Made by a program: the position numbers and the translations under genes. From positions 15,127,186 to 15,191,185 of the forward strand of contig JANVCC010010406.1 in assembly GCA_025345505.1 (NCBI GenBank): a stretch of 64,000 nt of DNA. Reading direction: 5' to 3'. Within the stretch, counting starts at the first letter, position 1, and each line of letters opens with the position of its first letter. The stretch comes from Todiramphus chloris collaris (lineage: Eukaryota > Chordata > Aves > Coraciiformes > Alcedinidae). The notes beneath the pieces were generated by a model. It was not told where the DNA came from. It saw nothing but the letters and a program-made list of their open reading frames with translations, and did not search any database. Below, piece by piece: positions 26,500 through 38,172 of this stretch.

Positions 26500-27938
26500 T
26501 GACTGAGGACCTGGTCAATTGGGAAACCGAAGGAAAAAGGGAGAAGATGGAAACAAAATATACAGGCACATAAATCTAACAAAATAAACACAGAGACAAT
26601 GACAAGAAAAAACCTCAACAGTCACAACTGATGGACTATCAATAAACTGCAGGTGTCCCTTCCTTGAAGACCAACATGGACTTTGCAACTGGTGTGACCA
26701 TAAACCAGGAGAGATCCTGAACACTGGGCTGGGGTTGAGGAAATCAGTAGAACAATACAAATCCAACAAAGTTATGTACAAAGGAACCACAAGGTCAAAA
26801 TGCAGGAATCGGTCAGAAAAGGAGTATAAAAGAGGCTAGTTGCCTGTAAAACAGGGCCAGCGTGTATGTTTTTCTGGCTGAGCCCTGTGTCTGATCACTG
26901 TAGTCTGTCCTATCTTCTTGTGTCGTCTTCCTAAATCTTTTCTCAATTATCTCTTTAAAATCTCATTTTCCATCCCCTGTTCATGTATGCTGCAAGGACT
27001 AAGTACCAGCTACTGCTGAGATCTTTGCATTTGAGTGAAATTTGGTGCCAACTACAAGAGCTGGGCTGGGTGTGTAGGTGTCAGCTACTGGAATAAGTGG
27101 GGTCTTAGTAGTAGTGACTGGAGCAAATGGGAGTCTGTAATCTCCAGTCACTGGGGCAGAAATTATTTGTGCCTCCAAAAACAGCTGTGAATGAGGCAAT
27201 TGAGGGGACCAGTGGAGGCAGCTGGAGATGGACTGCCAGTCACAGTCCATGTGGCTGGTGCTGGCTGCTGGGTGTGAAGTATCAGTATCTTCTCTAAACC
27301 CACTAAGAGTGAGGGCAAATTTCAAGCTGACCTCACTGTCCAGGTGGACTTGTGAGTGTAGGGTATTTGTGGGATGATGGTATGAATGCCACATGTTTCC
27401 TAGTGAACACTGAGCTGGACCAGACAGAAAGCAAGGGGCCCATGAAATGCATAAGAGGGCCCAGGATATAGGCAGGGGTGCCATCTGGTCACCAGGGCTA
27501 TGCTGACACTTGAGGGATATGCAAACGTGCATGAGCCTGTGAACCTTGAGAGTGTTGTATGTATGCTGTACTGTTGACATTCTTCCTCTGCCAGCCCAGG
27601 AAAGGGAGGGGACTTGCCTTTCTGTGCTTGTGTTTTATGTGAGTCCTGTCTGTGGGTGCCGTTGAAGGCAGCAACTTTTCTGTGGCAGCCTGTGTGATCA
27701 CCTGTGTCAATGCCCTGCATGTTCCTCTGTATGTGTCCATGTCCATGTCAACGTGTGTGCTTCTGAGATACAGGCTCAGCTTCATGACCCATTGAACCAT
27801 CAAATGGGTCAGTGTCAGTCATGTACTTCAGCCTGGACAGAAACCCTGGGTCTCTGAGTGCACCTGGTGGGGCTCCAGCAGCCCAGCAGGACGGAGTCCT
27901 TGACCAGGGCAGCTGGATGAGGTGTTCCGTTCTTAACA
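26500..27938 (+). mobile_element. Probable solo LTR of an avian endogenous retrovirus
   Basis: The segment has LTR architecture: a TATA box (TATAAAA) at 26825-26831 followed by a CT-rich downstream region, and then a long GC-rich part (about 27000-27938) unlike the AT-rich neighbours. This part has degenerate internal repetition of CAGCTACTGG / GTGACTGGAG / CCAGTCACTGG words. Putative termini are TG at 26500 and CA at 27937-27938. I found no clean target-site duplication, so the borders are tentative. A minus-strand frame of 193 codons (26999-27580) lies in the GC-rich part and is judged spurious. No internal retroviral genes are present. Confidence 0.45.
26825..26831 (+). promoter_or_regulatory. 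TATA box of putative LTR
   Basis: TATAAAA in the context GGAGTATAAAAGAGG, about 325 bases inside the proposed LTR. This spacing is ordinary for an LTR U3 promoter. Confidence 0.5.
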
Positions 27939-30900
27939 TCCTTTAAGAGCTAGAACAAGACCTCCAGACCTTTTGAAATTTCCCTAGCTCTGCCCATTAG
28001 TCTACATGCATCTTGGTGCCTGTCCTCAAGCAAGGGCCCTATCTTTGCCTCATGATTACTAAACACTGTCAAAATGTCTGCATCATATATTGAGTCCTGT
28101 AACAGTTATCTTTTCCACTCCCCAGATGTTTCATAGTTATAGTTATGGCCATGTTTGGCACCGATAAATTTTTATTTACTGTCAGCCAAGAAAGACATAA
28201 TTCCCCCAGCTTCCCAGATAGGATCTACACATTTTCCCAATACATAGACAGAAAGAACCCAGAAACTGTGGCATCACAAGGTAGAATTACAAGTGACACT
28301 GTAGTCCTGGACCCCTGTAACTGTGTTGTAATTAATAGTAAATGGACATAAGCTTTGTATGGATTCTGCAATGCTAAGCTTGCAAAGAGACTTGTTGTTG
28401 AGTTTCTTCACCTGTCTAAAGACAGGTTGGTGTGGCTGAGAGCAATTTTTCACGCTGGTTTTGTACAGATAACACTAATGCATAGTTACTCTGAGTAGAA
28501 TGAAATATTTACAACTTTAACACAATGACATAAAACAGAGAAACACAGTCCTGGAAAGATAACAGACACCTTGAAAGTGAAGACACAGGATAGGTTATAT
28601 AGGAGTACAGTCATGGAATGATAAAATATGGAGCACAGGCTTTGTTGGCACTGAAGACCTGACAGCCTTAAAGAACTCACTGATGGTCAGTTAGAGAAAT
28701 GCAAGCCTGGACTAATAATGATTTGTATCTAGCTTTCAGTTCTATTGCCAAGAATTTCCTTGTTTACTTCTGTTGAAGGTGGCCTTCCTTCATACCCATA
28801 AATACTTTGAGCATAACATTAAGAAATTCAGAAGGTTTATTACAGGAAATAAATACATTTGGGAACTTATTTATAGACAACTCTGTGGTAAAGGTACATC
28901 CCCTCAAAACTTTCTGCTTTTCTCCTCCTTTACCAAATTTTTTGTTTTCTCTCTCCAGTTCTATCTTTTAAACTCTTTTTAATGATTCTCTTTTTTCTTT
29001 CTTGTCTTTGCATTTTCCTGTTTTCTAGCTTCTTACACACACACACAAGTCAAAAAGTCTTCATAGGACCGCAGGACAATGGAATCTGAAGCCTCTAACA
29101 AAGGAATATGAAGTAATTCCCTTTCTTTGTGACTACAGTAACAGGACAGTGGAATTGCCTGCTTGGTCATCCTCCCACTTGCTTGATTTGGAAAGCTTTC
29201 CTGACAAGCTTTCCTGACAAGATTTCCTGTTAATTTTCTGGGCTAACTCTTTATTCTCTCCTCCTAGAATTTTCTGGGGACATCTGTATTCTTTGGCTTC
29301 TACACATCACTGAGAAAATTCCAGATTACCTCAAAAGCTTTGTGAAAGAAGTGAAAATAACTGTTTTAAAGCCTAAAGGTATTATTTGCCTCAATTTCTA
29401 AATTTTCTTCTCTTCAGTACCTTTAAGTAGACAGCAAACATCAAAAATATGATTGCTGCAATAAAGTTTTGTCACCAGTTGTTAATAGAAACACTTTATA
29501 ACCCACATATCATCAGGCTGGTTTTCCGTAATGTTTTTATTGTTTAAAGATAATAGTCCCTGAAACCCTCTTGACTGTTCATACACCTTTAACAATTTTA
29601 CTAATTCTCTATTAAGGCCTGTGCAAATCTGTGACACAGTTCTGACCTCATAATACAAGAAGTCTATACACACAGAGTTTTTTTTACAAATGGGACCCCC
29701 CTCCACTTAGTTTCTTCTAAGTTCTATCCTTGTCTGCATTACAGAGGAAGTACTATTCTGGGTCGTATATATGAGTGGTGCAACTATAAGATTTAAACCT
29801 GTATATAAGTATGAAATGGTTTTAAAGATGAGATAGAAATAGATGTACTTCTGTGAAGAAAATGCACTGTTTTTGAAGTGATGTTGACTTTAGTGGAATT
29901 ATTTGAAGGAAATATACCTTCACTATAGCCCATTGTATTGAATTAATGTATCAAGACTTTCTTCTTAGGATATTGCAACAGAACAGTACCATTATTTTAC
30001 TATTTTGCAGTTCTTGTCTGACAGTTTAATCATAGTGTGTAATTGTCATATACCTCTATGACCAAAAAGACAGAGTATTATAGATAATGTAGTTTCCTTT
30101 TTAAAAGTAGAAAAGTTTTCAAACTCCCCTAAAGACTGAGCTTGTTAAGATAAAGACTTTTTGGTTCAGCCTCATTTCCACTTTATAGTTCCTATTTCTT
30201 ATTCTTTTTCTAAAAGAGGACAAATTACTGAATTTCATTCTGACTTGCCAAGTTGCTGACTACTGTGGAGAATATCACTTCTCTGAATAGCATTCTAACA
30301 TTTAAAAAACAGCCTACAGGTGCATTTTGCCTAACATTTAGTTAGATAGAGCAATCTTAGTATGTTATTATGTTGACTTCTATACCTTACGAAAAAAATT
30401 AATATCAAGCTATTATTTTCCTTTTCAACTAATTTTTTTTTCTCATATTTTTCTTTGGTCTCATGATGCAGGGAAAATATTGTTAAGTAAATAGAGTGCT
30501 ATTTGGATTTTGTCTGTAAAGTAATCTAATAAAATAAAATAGAAATAAAATTCCATAATAACAAAATTAATGGAAAACTCTTTGATAGAATGAAAAGGTT
30601 GTTATTGAAATTATAACTTCATTACAGGGCAGTATTTGTTCTTAGTTTGTAAATACTGCAGCTTAAAATGTATTTAAGAAGATACTGGAATTAGCTGACT
30701 ATAATTAGGGCTGATTTGAACGGGAGATTGACATTGGCACAATAAAGTATCTCATTCTGTTGGACATCTTTTTAATGCTTCCTTCTGTGGTCGGTGGTTG
30801 TTTAATCAGGTATCTGCACAGACTATGTGCTTCATATAATGGATGTCATGAACTTTCTCTCAGTGGTTCCCCTTATGAAACATACCCAATTATGTGGAAA

Positions 30901-32000
30901 GCTGGGAATCAAATAAATTAATCCTAAAAAATCATTTTAAGGAGCTTTGAGAGCTAAAGAATTATACTTCCCTTTGGCTGCTTGATTTGGAAAAGTGTAA
31001 GTGCTGGAAAGCTGTAACTGCCACCAACCTCTCTGTTTCCTCTTCCAAAAATTACCTCAACACTTCACAGTACTTCTTCCTGAGATGTGTCAGCTATTTC
31101 TTCCACTTTCAACTCATTTGACCCTTGCAGCAAAAATATGCAAAACTACTCTGACACACCACTTCCACCTCCTCAAACCCCAAAAACTCGAAAGACATTC
31201 TAGTTTTATGTTTAGCATTCTATTTTTCTTAAGTTTTGCTTTGGCTTAAATCACATTTTTTCTAATTCTCAGCTTGACATTTTGGTACATCTTATTCACC
31301 CACTCCTGCCAGTTTGGTTCCTTCTGTTTCCCTTCTACTGAGGAAGCTTTGATAGAGCTTCTGAATAGGCACAACATGCTGCCTTGACAAATATCGTGAA
31401 GGAAAGAAGTGAGAGAAGACTTCTGTTCCCTAACATTTTTCCTGGAACAGACATTAATCCCATGGCTGATGCTGTCAGTGTGAAGATACCTCTCTTCCTA
31501 GTTGTACTTGGTCATGAGCTACAGGTTACATAGCAGGAAAAGATCCTACTTAATAAGGTTTTCCCTTCCTTGAACACTGTACTGCCTGAAGGAAATCCTT
31601 ATATTGTATGTCATGGGCATCCAGGTTCAAGTCAGAAAGGAGACCTAGAGTATGTGGACAGACAAAACATGGGATAATATGCAATGTCAAAATGCATTCC
31701 AGAGTCATGAAAGCATGACAAATTTGCCCACTTTCACTAAAAGAATATGTATTAAGGAAAAGAGCTAATGTAGATCTATATATACAAACTTTTACCTAAC
31801 AAATATAAAAATAGTTATAAAATCCTACAAGATCCCTTAGATAACTAAATGCATTGAGAATTATTACAAAGTATTCACTTGCATTTCCTTCGCAAAGTAC
31901 TTGGGACCACTTTCTTCCTTTGCTGCCTTAAGTGCTTCCCTTATGGAGCCAGGGGCACTTCTGGAGGTAAAAGTTTAAACAAAGTAGAATTACACCTTGT
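27939..32000. other. AT-rich unique sequence, no gene recognised
   Basis: No supported gene. Short frames (for example 28145-28351 and 31001-31249, both plus strand) show no domain. A small 13-bp tandem repeat lies at 29193-29231. The rest appears to be single-copy background. Confidence 0.55.
29193..29231 (+). repeat. 13-bp tandem repeat, three units
   Basis: AAGCTTTCCTGAC occurs twice in exact tandem (29193-29205 and 29206-29218), followed by a degenerate third unit AAGATTTCCTGTT (29219-29231). This is a minisatellite-like local duplication. Confidence 0.9.
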
Positions 32001-32096
32001 CATTCACAGAATCACAGAATCACAGAGCATTAGGGGTTGAAAGGGACCTTGGAGATCTTCAAGTTCAACCCCCCTGCCAGGGCAGGATCATATAAT

Positions 32097-32139
32097 CTAC
32101 CCTACAACCTAATCTACCCTACAACCTAATCTACCCTAA
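32097..32139 (-). repeat. 17-bp tandem repeat in CR1 3' UTR, two units
   Basis: CTACCCTACAACCTAAT (plus-strand reading) occurs at 32097-32113 and 32114-32130, with a partial third unit from 32131. The same repeat in copy 3 (53080-53156) has four units plus a partial one. Confidence 0.92.
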
Positions 32140-32763
32140 CACTCAGGTCCTTGTGACTGAGGTCACTCAGGAACACATCCAGGTGAGTTTTGAAAATCTC
32201 CAGAGAAGGAGACTCCACAACCTCTCTGGGCAGCCTGTTCCAATGCTCTGTGACCCTCACTGTAAAGAAGTTCCTCCTCATGTTAAGGTGGAACCTCCTG
32301 TGCTCCAGCTTATATCTATTCCCCCTAGTCCTATCACAAGGCATGAGTGAGAAGAGGCTGTCCCTTTCCTCTTGACACTTAACCCTCATATATTTATAAA
32401 CATTTATCAAATCCCCTCTCAGTCTTCTCTTTTCCAGACTAAAGAGCCCCAGGTGTCTCAGCCTCTCCTCATAAGGCATGTGCTACAGTCCCTTATCCTT
32501 GTAGCCCTCCATTGGACTCTCTCAAGTAGTTCCCTGTCTCTCTTGAACTGGGGAGCCCAGAACTGGGCACAATACTCCCAAGTGTGGTCTCACCAGTGCA
32601 GAGTAGAGGGGGAGGAGAACCTCCCTTGGTTTGCTGGACACGCTCCTCTTGAAACACCCCAGGATACCATTGGCCTTCTTGGCCACAAGGGCACATTGTT
32701 GCTCCATGGGGAACTTGTTGTCCACCAGGACTCCCAAGTCTTTCTCCACAAGACTGTTCTCCA
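32126..32763 (-). pseudogene. CR1 ORF2 C-terminal fragment, copy E
   Basis: This encodes the last part of the CR1 reverse transcriptase and its C-terminal tail. One frame (about 32522-32763) carries LGVLVDNKF and [16 protein letters not shown]. Another (32126-32479) carries [25 protein letters not shown] and [12 protein letters not shown] up to the ORF2 stop near 32126. A private one-base insertion near 32578 shifts the frame inside LVRPHL. A second frameshift with an in-frame TAG just upstream of MPYEERL (about 32480-32500) is shared exactly with copy 3. No catalytic RT motif lies within the fragment. Confidence 0.85.
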
Positions 32764-33315
32764 TTTGATTATGTACAAGTGGTTTTAGTAAAATATATAT
32801 ATATACACATAGATTTTTCTCTGTAATATTGCTTACAGTACTAGGAACTAGACTATTTGAAGTAGTTCAAGATGGATAATTCAGTGTGAATAAAACTGCC
32901 TGAAATTTCCCAACTTAAGCTCTTAACGAAAAGCACAGGTCCTTACCGATAAAATTCTTTTGCAAATTCATTTCTATTTTTCCAAACTTTCCTGAAATTC
33001 CAAAACACCTAATTAAAACACAAGCTACTTAAATTTTCTTTCCATTTTTCTTTTGTTACCAGACTCACTTTTATGAATGGTAACCAAATTGTAAATATCA
33101 AAAGCATCACAGCAAAGAGTAACATATGACAAAGTAGAACACAGCATAGTTTCTCAGTCTATGCTCATATGAATCTGTTCTTCGATCTGACCTGAAACAG
33201 CATGTGCCTGAAAGTTTTTGTTTTCACAAGCTATAGCAGCTGGTTTAACAAAATGTATTGGTGCTGCTATGAGTTTTGCCTTGGAGTCTTACAATAAGAA
33301 ATATTAATGTATAAG
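32764..33315. other. AT-rich spacer between two CR1 copies
   Basis: About 550 bases of unique sequence separate copies E and D. It includes a short TATATATATA tract near 32795 and no gene. Confidence 0.6.
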
Positions 33316-35571
33316 AATCATGGAATCATAGAATTGTCAGGGTTGGTAGGGACCTTAAAGATCACCTAGTTCCAACCCCCTGCCATAGGCAGGGACATCT
33401 CCCACTAGAGCAGATTGCTCAAAGCCCCATCCAGCCTAGTCTTAAAAACTTCCAAGGATGGGACTTCCACCACCTCTCTGGGTAACCTGTTCCAGTATCT
33501 CACCACCCTCATGGTGAAGAAATTTTTCCTAATGTCTAACCTGAATCAACCTGTCTCTAATTTTAATCCATTCCCTCTAGTCCTATCACTGCCTGACAGC
33601 CTAAAAAGTCCCTCTCCATCTTTTCTGTAGTCCCCCTTTGGATACTGGAAGGCCACTAGAAGGTGTCCCTGGAGCCTTCTTTCTTCTAGACTGAACAATC
33701 CCAACTCTTTCAGTCTGTCCCCATAGGAGAGGTGCTCCAGCCCTCTGATCATCCCCGTGGCTCTGCTCTGGACACGCTCCAGCACGTCCATATCTCTTCT
33801 GTAATAAGGACTTCAGAACTGGACACATTAGTCCGGGTGAGTTCTCACGAGAGTGGAGTAGAGGGGGAGAATCACTTCCCTCGACCTGCTAGCCACGCTT
33901 CTTTTGCTGCAGACCAGGATACAATTGGCCCTCTGAGCTGCAAGAGCACACGGATGGCTCATGTTGAACTTCTCATCCGCCAGCACTCCCAAGTTCTTTT
34001 CTTCACGGCTGTTCTCAAGCCAGTCACTGCCCAGCCTATATTGTTGCTTGGGATTGCCCCGACCCATATGGAGGACCTTGCATTTGGCCTTGTTGAACTT
34101 CATCAGATTGGCATGGGCCCACCTCTCCAGCCTGTCAAGGTCCCTCTGGATGGCATCCCTTCCTTCCAGCATGTCAGCCACCCCACACAGCTTGGTGTCA
34201 TCGGCAAACTTGCTGAGGGTGCACTCAATGCCACTGTCCATGGCGCTAACGATAATGTTAAACAAGACTGGTCCCAGTACTGATCCTTGAGGGACTCCAC
34301 TTGTCACTGGTCTCCACTTGGATACCGACCCACTGACAACCACTCTTTGACAGCAGCCATCAAGCTAGTTCTTTATCCACTGAACTGTGCATCCGTCAAA
34401 TCCATATTTTACCATCTTGGAGACCGGAATGTCATGTGGGACAGTGTCAAAGGCTTTGCTCAGGTCCAAGTAAATGATGTCAATTGCTCTTCCTCCATCT
34501 ATTGATGTTGTGACCTTCTCATAGAAGGCCACCATGTTAGTCAGGCATGATTTGCCCTTGGTGAAGCCATGTTGGTTGTAGCCAATCACTTCGTCGTTAT
34601 TCATCTGCCTCAGTAGTGCCTCCAGGAGGATCCCCTCCATGATTGTACCAGGTACAGAAGTGAGGCTGACTGGTCTCTAGTTCCCAGGTTCATCCACCTT
34701 CCTCTTTTTGAATATGGGGGTTATATTTTGCCTTTTCCAGTCAGTGGGGACTTCACCGGAGCGCCATGACTTCTGGAATATAATAGATAGCAGTTTAGCA
34801 ATGTCATCCACCAGTTCCCTCAGCACCCGTGTGTGTATCCCATCAGGTCCCATGGACTTGTGCACTTTCAGGTTCTTCAGATGGCCACGAACCTGATCTT
34901 CACTTGCATTGGGCAGTTCTTTCATCCAATGCCTGCCATCAACTTCTGTGACTCTGGGGGTGTGGCTGGAGCCCTTGCCAATGAAGACTGAGGAAAAGGA
35001 GTCGTTGAGGACCTCAGCCTTCTCAGCATCACTTGCCACCAGTTTTACAATCTCTTTTCTGAGGGGGCCCACACCTTCTTTAGTCTTTTTCTTTCCATTC
35101 ATATACTTATAGGAATTTTTGGCATTACCCCTAATCTCCCTGGCTAGATTTAATTCTGACTGAGCTCTAGCTCTCCTGACCAGGTCTCTTGCTGCTCTTC
35201 CTTGTATGCCCCCCATTCTATCTGTCCTTCCTTCCACTCCTTGTAGAGCTTCTTTTTGCGTGACAGCATGTCCAGGAGATCCTTGTTCAACCTGGCAGGT
35301 CTCCTAGCATTCTTTCCTGCCTTTCTCTTTGCTGGTGTAGTTTGCTCCTGGGCACTGAGAAGGTGATCCTTGAATACTGACCAGCTGTCCTGGGCCCCCT
35401 ACCCTCTAGGGCTTTGTTCCGTGGCACTTTGGCCAGCCGATCCCTGAAATGATTGAAGCCTGCACACCTAAAGTCCAGGGTTCTAAGCTTGGAGTACATG
35501 GTCCTAGCTGCCCTGAGGATCTTAAATTCTGTCGCTTCATGATCATTACAGAACTTCTTTCCCATTGGTAG
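33316..35571 (-). mobile_element. CR1 LINE copy D, about 2.3 kb, 5'-truncated
   Basis: A minus-strand CR1 whose 3' end lies at about 33316 (reverse complement of a CAATTCTATGATTCCATGATTC-type terminus, first seen as GAATCATGGAATC). Its 5' truncation falls within the endonuclease C-terminus at about 35571. The 3' UTR signature CCAACCCCCTGCCATAGGC differs from that of copies E and 3, so it is a separate subfamily. Divergence looks modest. No clear target-site duplication was found. Confidence 0.92.
33420..35565 (-). pseudogene. CR1 ORF2 (endonuclease end plus RT), copy D
   Basis: The end of the endonuclease is seen at 35287-35565 (NDHEATEFKILR, corresponding to the SDH motif, then RTLDFR). After a frameshift, a 186-codon frame (34677-35237) covers the linker and RT start ([18 protein letters not shown]). 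After a TAG at 34677 in place of the Tyr of GNYRPVS come [13 protein letters not shown] and [14 protein letters not shown] second TAG replaces the Trp of KNWLDG at about 34365. Then come [15 protein letters not shown] and the catalytic FADD at 34197-34208, both Asp retained. A frameshift near 33830 interrupts the C-terminal part. Apart from these lesions the RT core is well preserved. Confidence 0.88.
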
Positions 35572-35621
35572 CTAAACACATATATGAAAGTGCTTAGTCA
35601 AGAAATTACACAGAAAATAAA

Positions 35622-35667
35622 AATTATTATTATTATTATTAGTATTATTAGTATTATTTATTTATTG
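35622..35667. repeat. (ATT)n microsatellite
   Basis: ATT/TTA trinucleotides run from about 35622 to 35667 with a few G interruptions. The tract lies about 50 bases beyond the 5' truncation of CR1 copy D. Confidence 0.9.
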
Positions 35668-38084
35668 CTAACTCAGTCTGGAACCATATCAGCAATGACC
35701 TCTGTGTAGATCTTCAGTCAATTCTGAGAAGGTCACTTGCTTCAGGGAATTGTTCATCTGCACATCATTAAGGAAAAAATGTTGAAAACCCAAACCCTGT
35801 TGTACTCATGAGAGAAATATTTCTGTTATCTGATTGGCATCTACAGATGTAAGAGCTGAAATAAACATTTCTTGCAACAGGAAGAAACACCTTTTTATAT
35901 TAAAAAGCATTCCTTAACATTTTTCTTACAAGCCAAATAAATTTGGTATTTTCCTTCTGCTTAAACTGACTCAGTTAAGGATTCACAAGCCACAAGTTGT
36001 CAGAGTAGATTGTGAATGAGGAAAAGCAGACACTGATTTGTTTTCAGAGTAATAATGCATTTAATGTTTTCCTGGTAAGCTCTTAAACAATACTGTTCAA
36101 AAATAAACTTTAAGTAATTAGACATTTGAATAGCTGAAAGACTCTCACATGCAAAACTGAGGTGCCTTCCAGCCACTGCCCGGGTGGCTGCTGCTCACCA
36201 GTCAACAAGTTTGCAGCCCTTTGCTGTGACAGAAGCATGTCAGCAGGACTCAGACATATACTGATCTTCTCATCCTTGATGTATTGGAAGTATTTATTTC
36301 TTAGGCAATTGTTAAGATTAAGACAACAAATTAGCAGAATCCTTTAACAAACAAAGTCACCAAGTTGGGATCACCTCCACATTATAAGCTTAGTCAATGG
36401 TGTAAGCCTTGAAAATGCCAAGAATAATAACATCTTCCTTGGAAGTGAGTGACATCTGACTAAATGTCTGGTAAGATATTGCTGTCGTCAGTAAGATAAG
36501 GACATCCAGATGTCAAGCACCTTGGTGTGAGCAGTTGCATCAGTGAGCTTGAAAGCATACAGAATCCACAAAAGGCGGCTCCTGAGCATACAGAGACACT
36601 GTGCAAGGCATGGAAAGTCAGCCCTGCACTTTCTAACATGGTGGATAGGCAAGTATAGTGAAGGTCTGTTTCTTCAGTCTGTTCTGCATCATTCTCATGA
36701 CTCAACTCAACTGTAAATTCTATATGGAGTTCTTCCAGCCAAAATATTTTGAATGGACACTAAATGAAGTGTTTCATTTTAGTTTCCAGGGTTACTTTAT
36801 TTTGTTTTTCTTCAATATACTGTAAGATATAAATGTAGGCAACTTCTTCCCTTTACCCTTTCTATTTTCTTCTCTGTGTTACTTTTAAAATTTATTTTTC
36901 TGGCTATTTTCTCTCCTTTTTTTTTTTTTTTTCCCCACAAAAAAAATCTTCAGTGTGATAAAATCATTCTGATAGAATTTATGCACATCATGTTCAATAG
37001 AAAAACTACTTGTCAAAAAAATGTATTTTTGATTGTCACTGTATCATGGACTGCTTTGATGACATGTTTCAGTCATATTCAATATTAACTCTCCATACAC
37101 ATTTCTTCCTACAGTGACTGTCAATGAAATTTTCAAGTGGAACATACTACATACTTATAATAATGGTACTAGCTCTATACTTGCAATTTTCCTGAAGGAG
37201 AGCTGGAGAAAGACAGTTCAACAGACCTGTGCAATCAATGATACTTCAGTAACAGTTGTACAGTATGTCTCTTACAAGGTTTTGAGTCTTTTCTCAGATT
37301 AACCATAATACCCATTGGATATGCTGCTGTTCCATATTTTAAACAGCAGACATTTGTGTTTTGTTTTGTTTTTCTGAAGACATTATTGTACTGCCTTTTT
37401 AGTTATTTATTTATTATTTCAAGAACTTACTCATTCTTCAACAGAAGTCACAAACAGTTTCCAGGTACTGGATTGCAAAAAAAAATCATAAATTATACTT
37501 AAAGGAAAACCTGCTACTGAGCTTCAATCAATTATTGAATAATCAATGTATATCTCAGGTACAGGGAAACATCTATAAGCTTATTAAAAGTATAGCAATT
37601 AATAAAGCACAGGAGAAGTTAAACAGCAGTGTCTTTTGTATTTAAGAATTCACTGGGGATATATTGTTAAATATAATGTTAAATATACTTTATATATACT
37701 ACCCTTCACTCACACCCTTAAAGCCACAGACTTGTATTACTTTGTACTTGGGAATAACCAGATGCATTTATTAGGAAGTATTCATTAGATTAATTATTAA
37801 AAAAAAAACCCACAAAAGCTATCTTTTTTTGTGATTTAGATAATAGCAAATATTAATCTGGTACATGATACAGTTCAGATTACACATCTCAGGTGGTATT
37901 TTCTGGTTGCAGTTATGACTACATGCTTCCTCCAAGCTGTAAAATGTCTGGTCATATTTCACACACATTCTCTGGATGGAAGTAGCCAGATTTGCCCTTG
38001 TGTTACTTGCAAGTTCTGAAATTAGGTAAGATTGGAAATGCTCCCATCCTCCATTTTTTTTCTTGTCATTCACATGTGATCTGC
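35668..38084. other. AT-rich unique sequence, no gene recognised
   Basis: No supported gene. A T16 run lies at 36917-36932, and poly-A/C patches lie near 37798-37815. All frames are under 100 codons and without domains. Confidence 0.55.
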
Positions 38085-38172
38085 TCTAGTTTTGTCCTGC
38101 TCTGGCAGAGGGTTTGGACTTGATGATCTTCAGAGGTCCAACCCCTAACATTCTGTGATTCTGTGATTCTGT
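38085..38172 (+). mobile_element. CR1 LINE 3' end, plus strand
   Basis: A short CR1 tail in sense orientation: GGACTTGATGATCTTCAGAG, then CCAACCCCTAACATTCTG, then repeated TGATTCTG octamers ending at about 38172. It has no coding part. The CCCCTAACA word matches the young tails of copies E and 3, suggesting a related subfamily. Confidence 0.85.

Larger units (their letters stand above)
32003..32763 (-). mobile_element. Young 5'-truncated CR1, copy E
   Basis: A minus-strand CR1 of about 760 bp with its 3' end at about 32003 (two direct copies of the CACAGAAT octamer type) and a 5' truncation in the RT C-terminal region at about 32763. It is nearly identical to copy 3 (52985-54230) over its whole length, which marks it as recently active. 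CATT occurs at 32001-32004 and again at 32762-32765, a 4-bp duplication or microhomology. Compared with copy 3 it has two rather than four 17-bp units in the 3' UTR and retains about 18 bases that copy 3 lacks near 32143-32160. Confidence 0.92.

Noticed and set aside
26999-27580. 193-codon minus-strand open frame in GC-rich DNA
   Set aside because: It lies in the putative LTR, overlaps other open frames in different phases, is rich in Ser/His/Pro/Thr by composition, and has no recognisable domain. GC-rich DNA gives long chance frames.
33732-34290. 183- and 109-codon plus-strand frames
   Set aside because: Antisense shadows of the RT of CR1 copy D.
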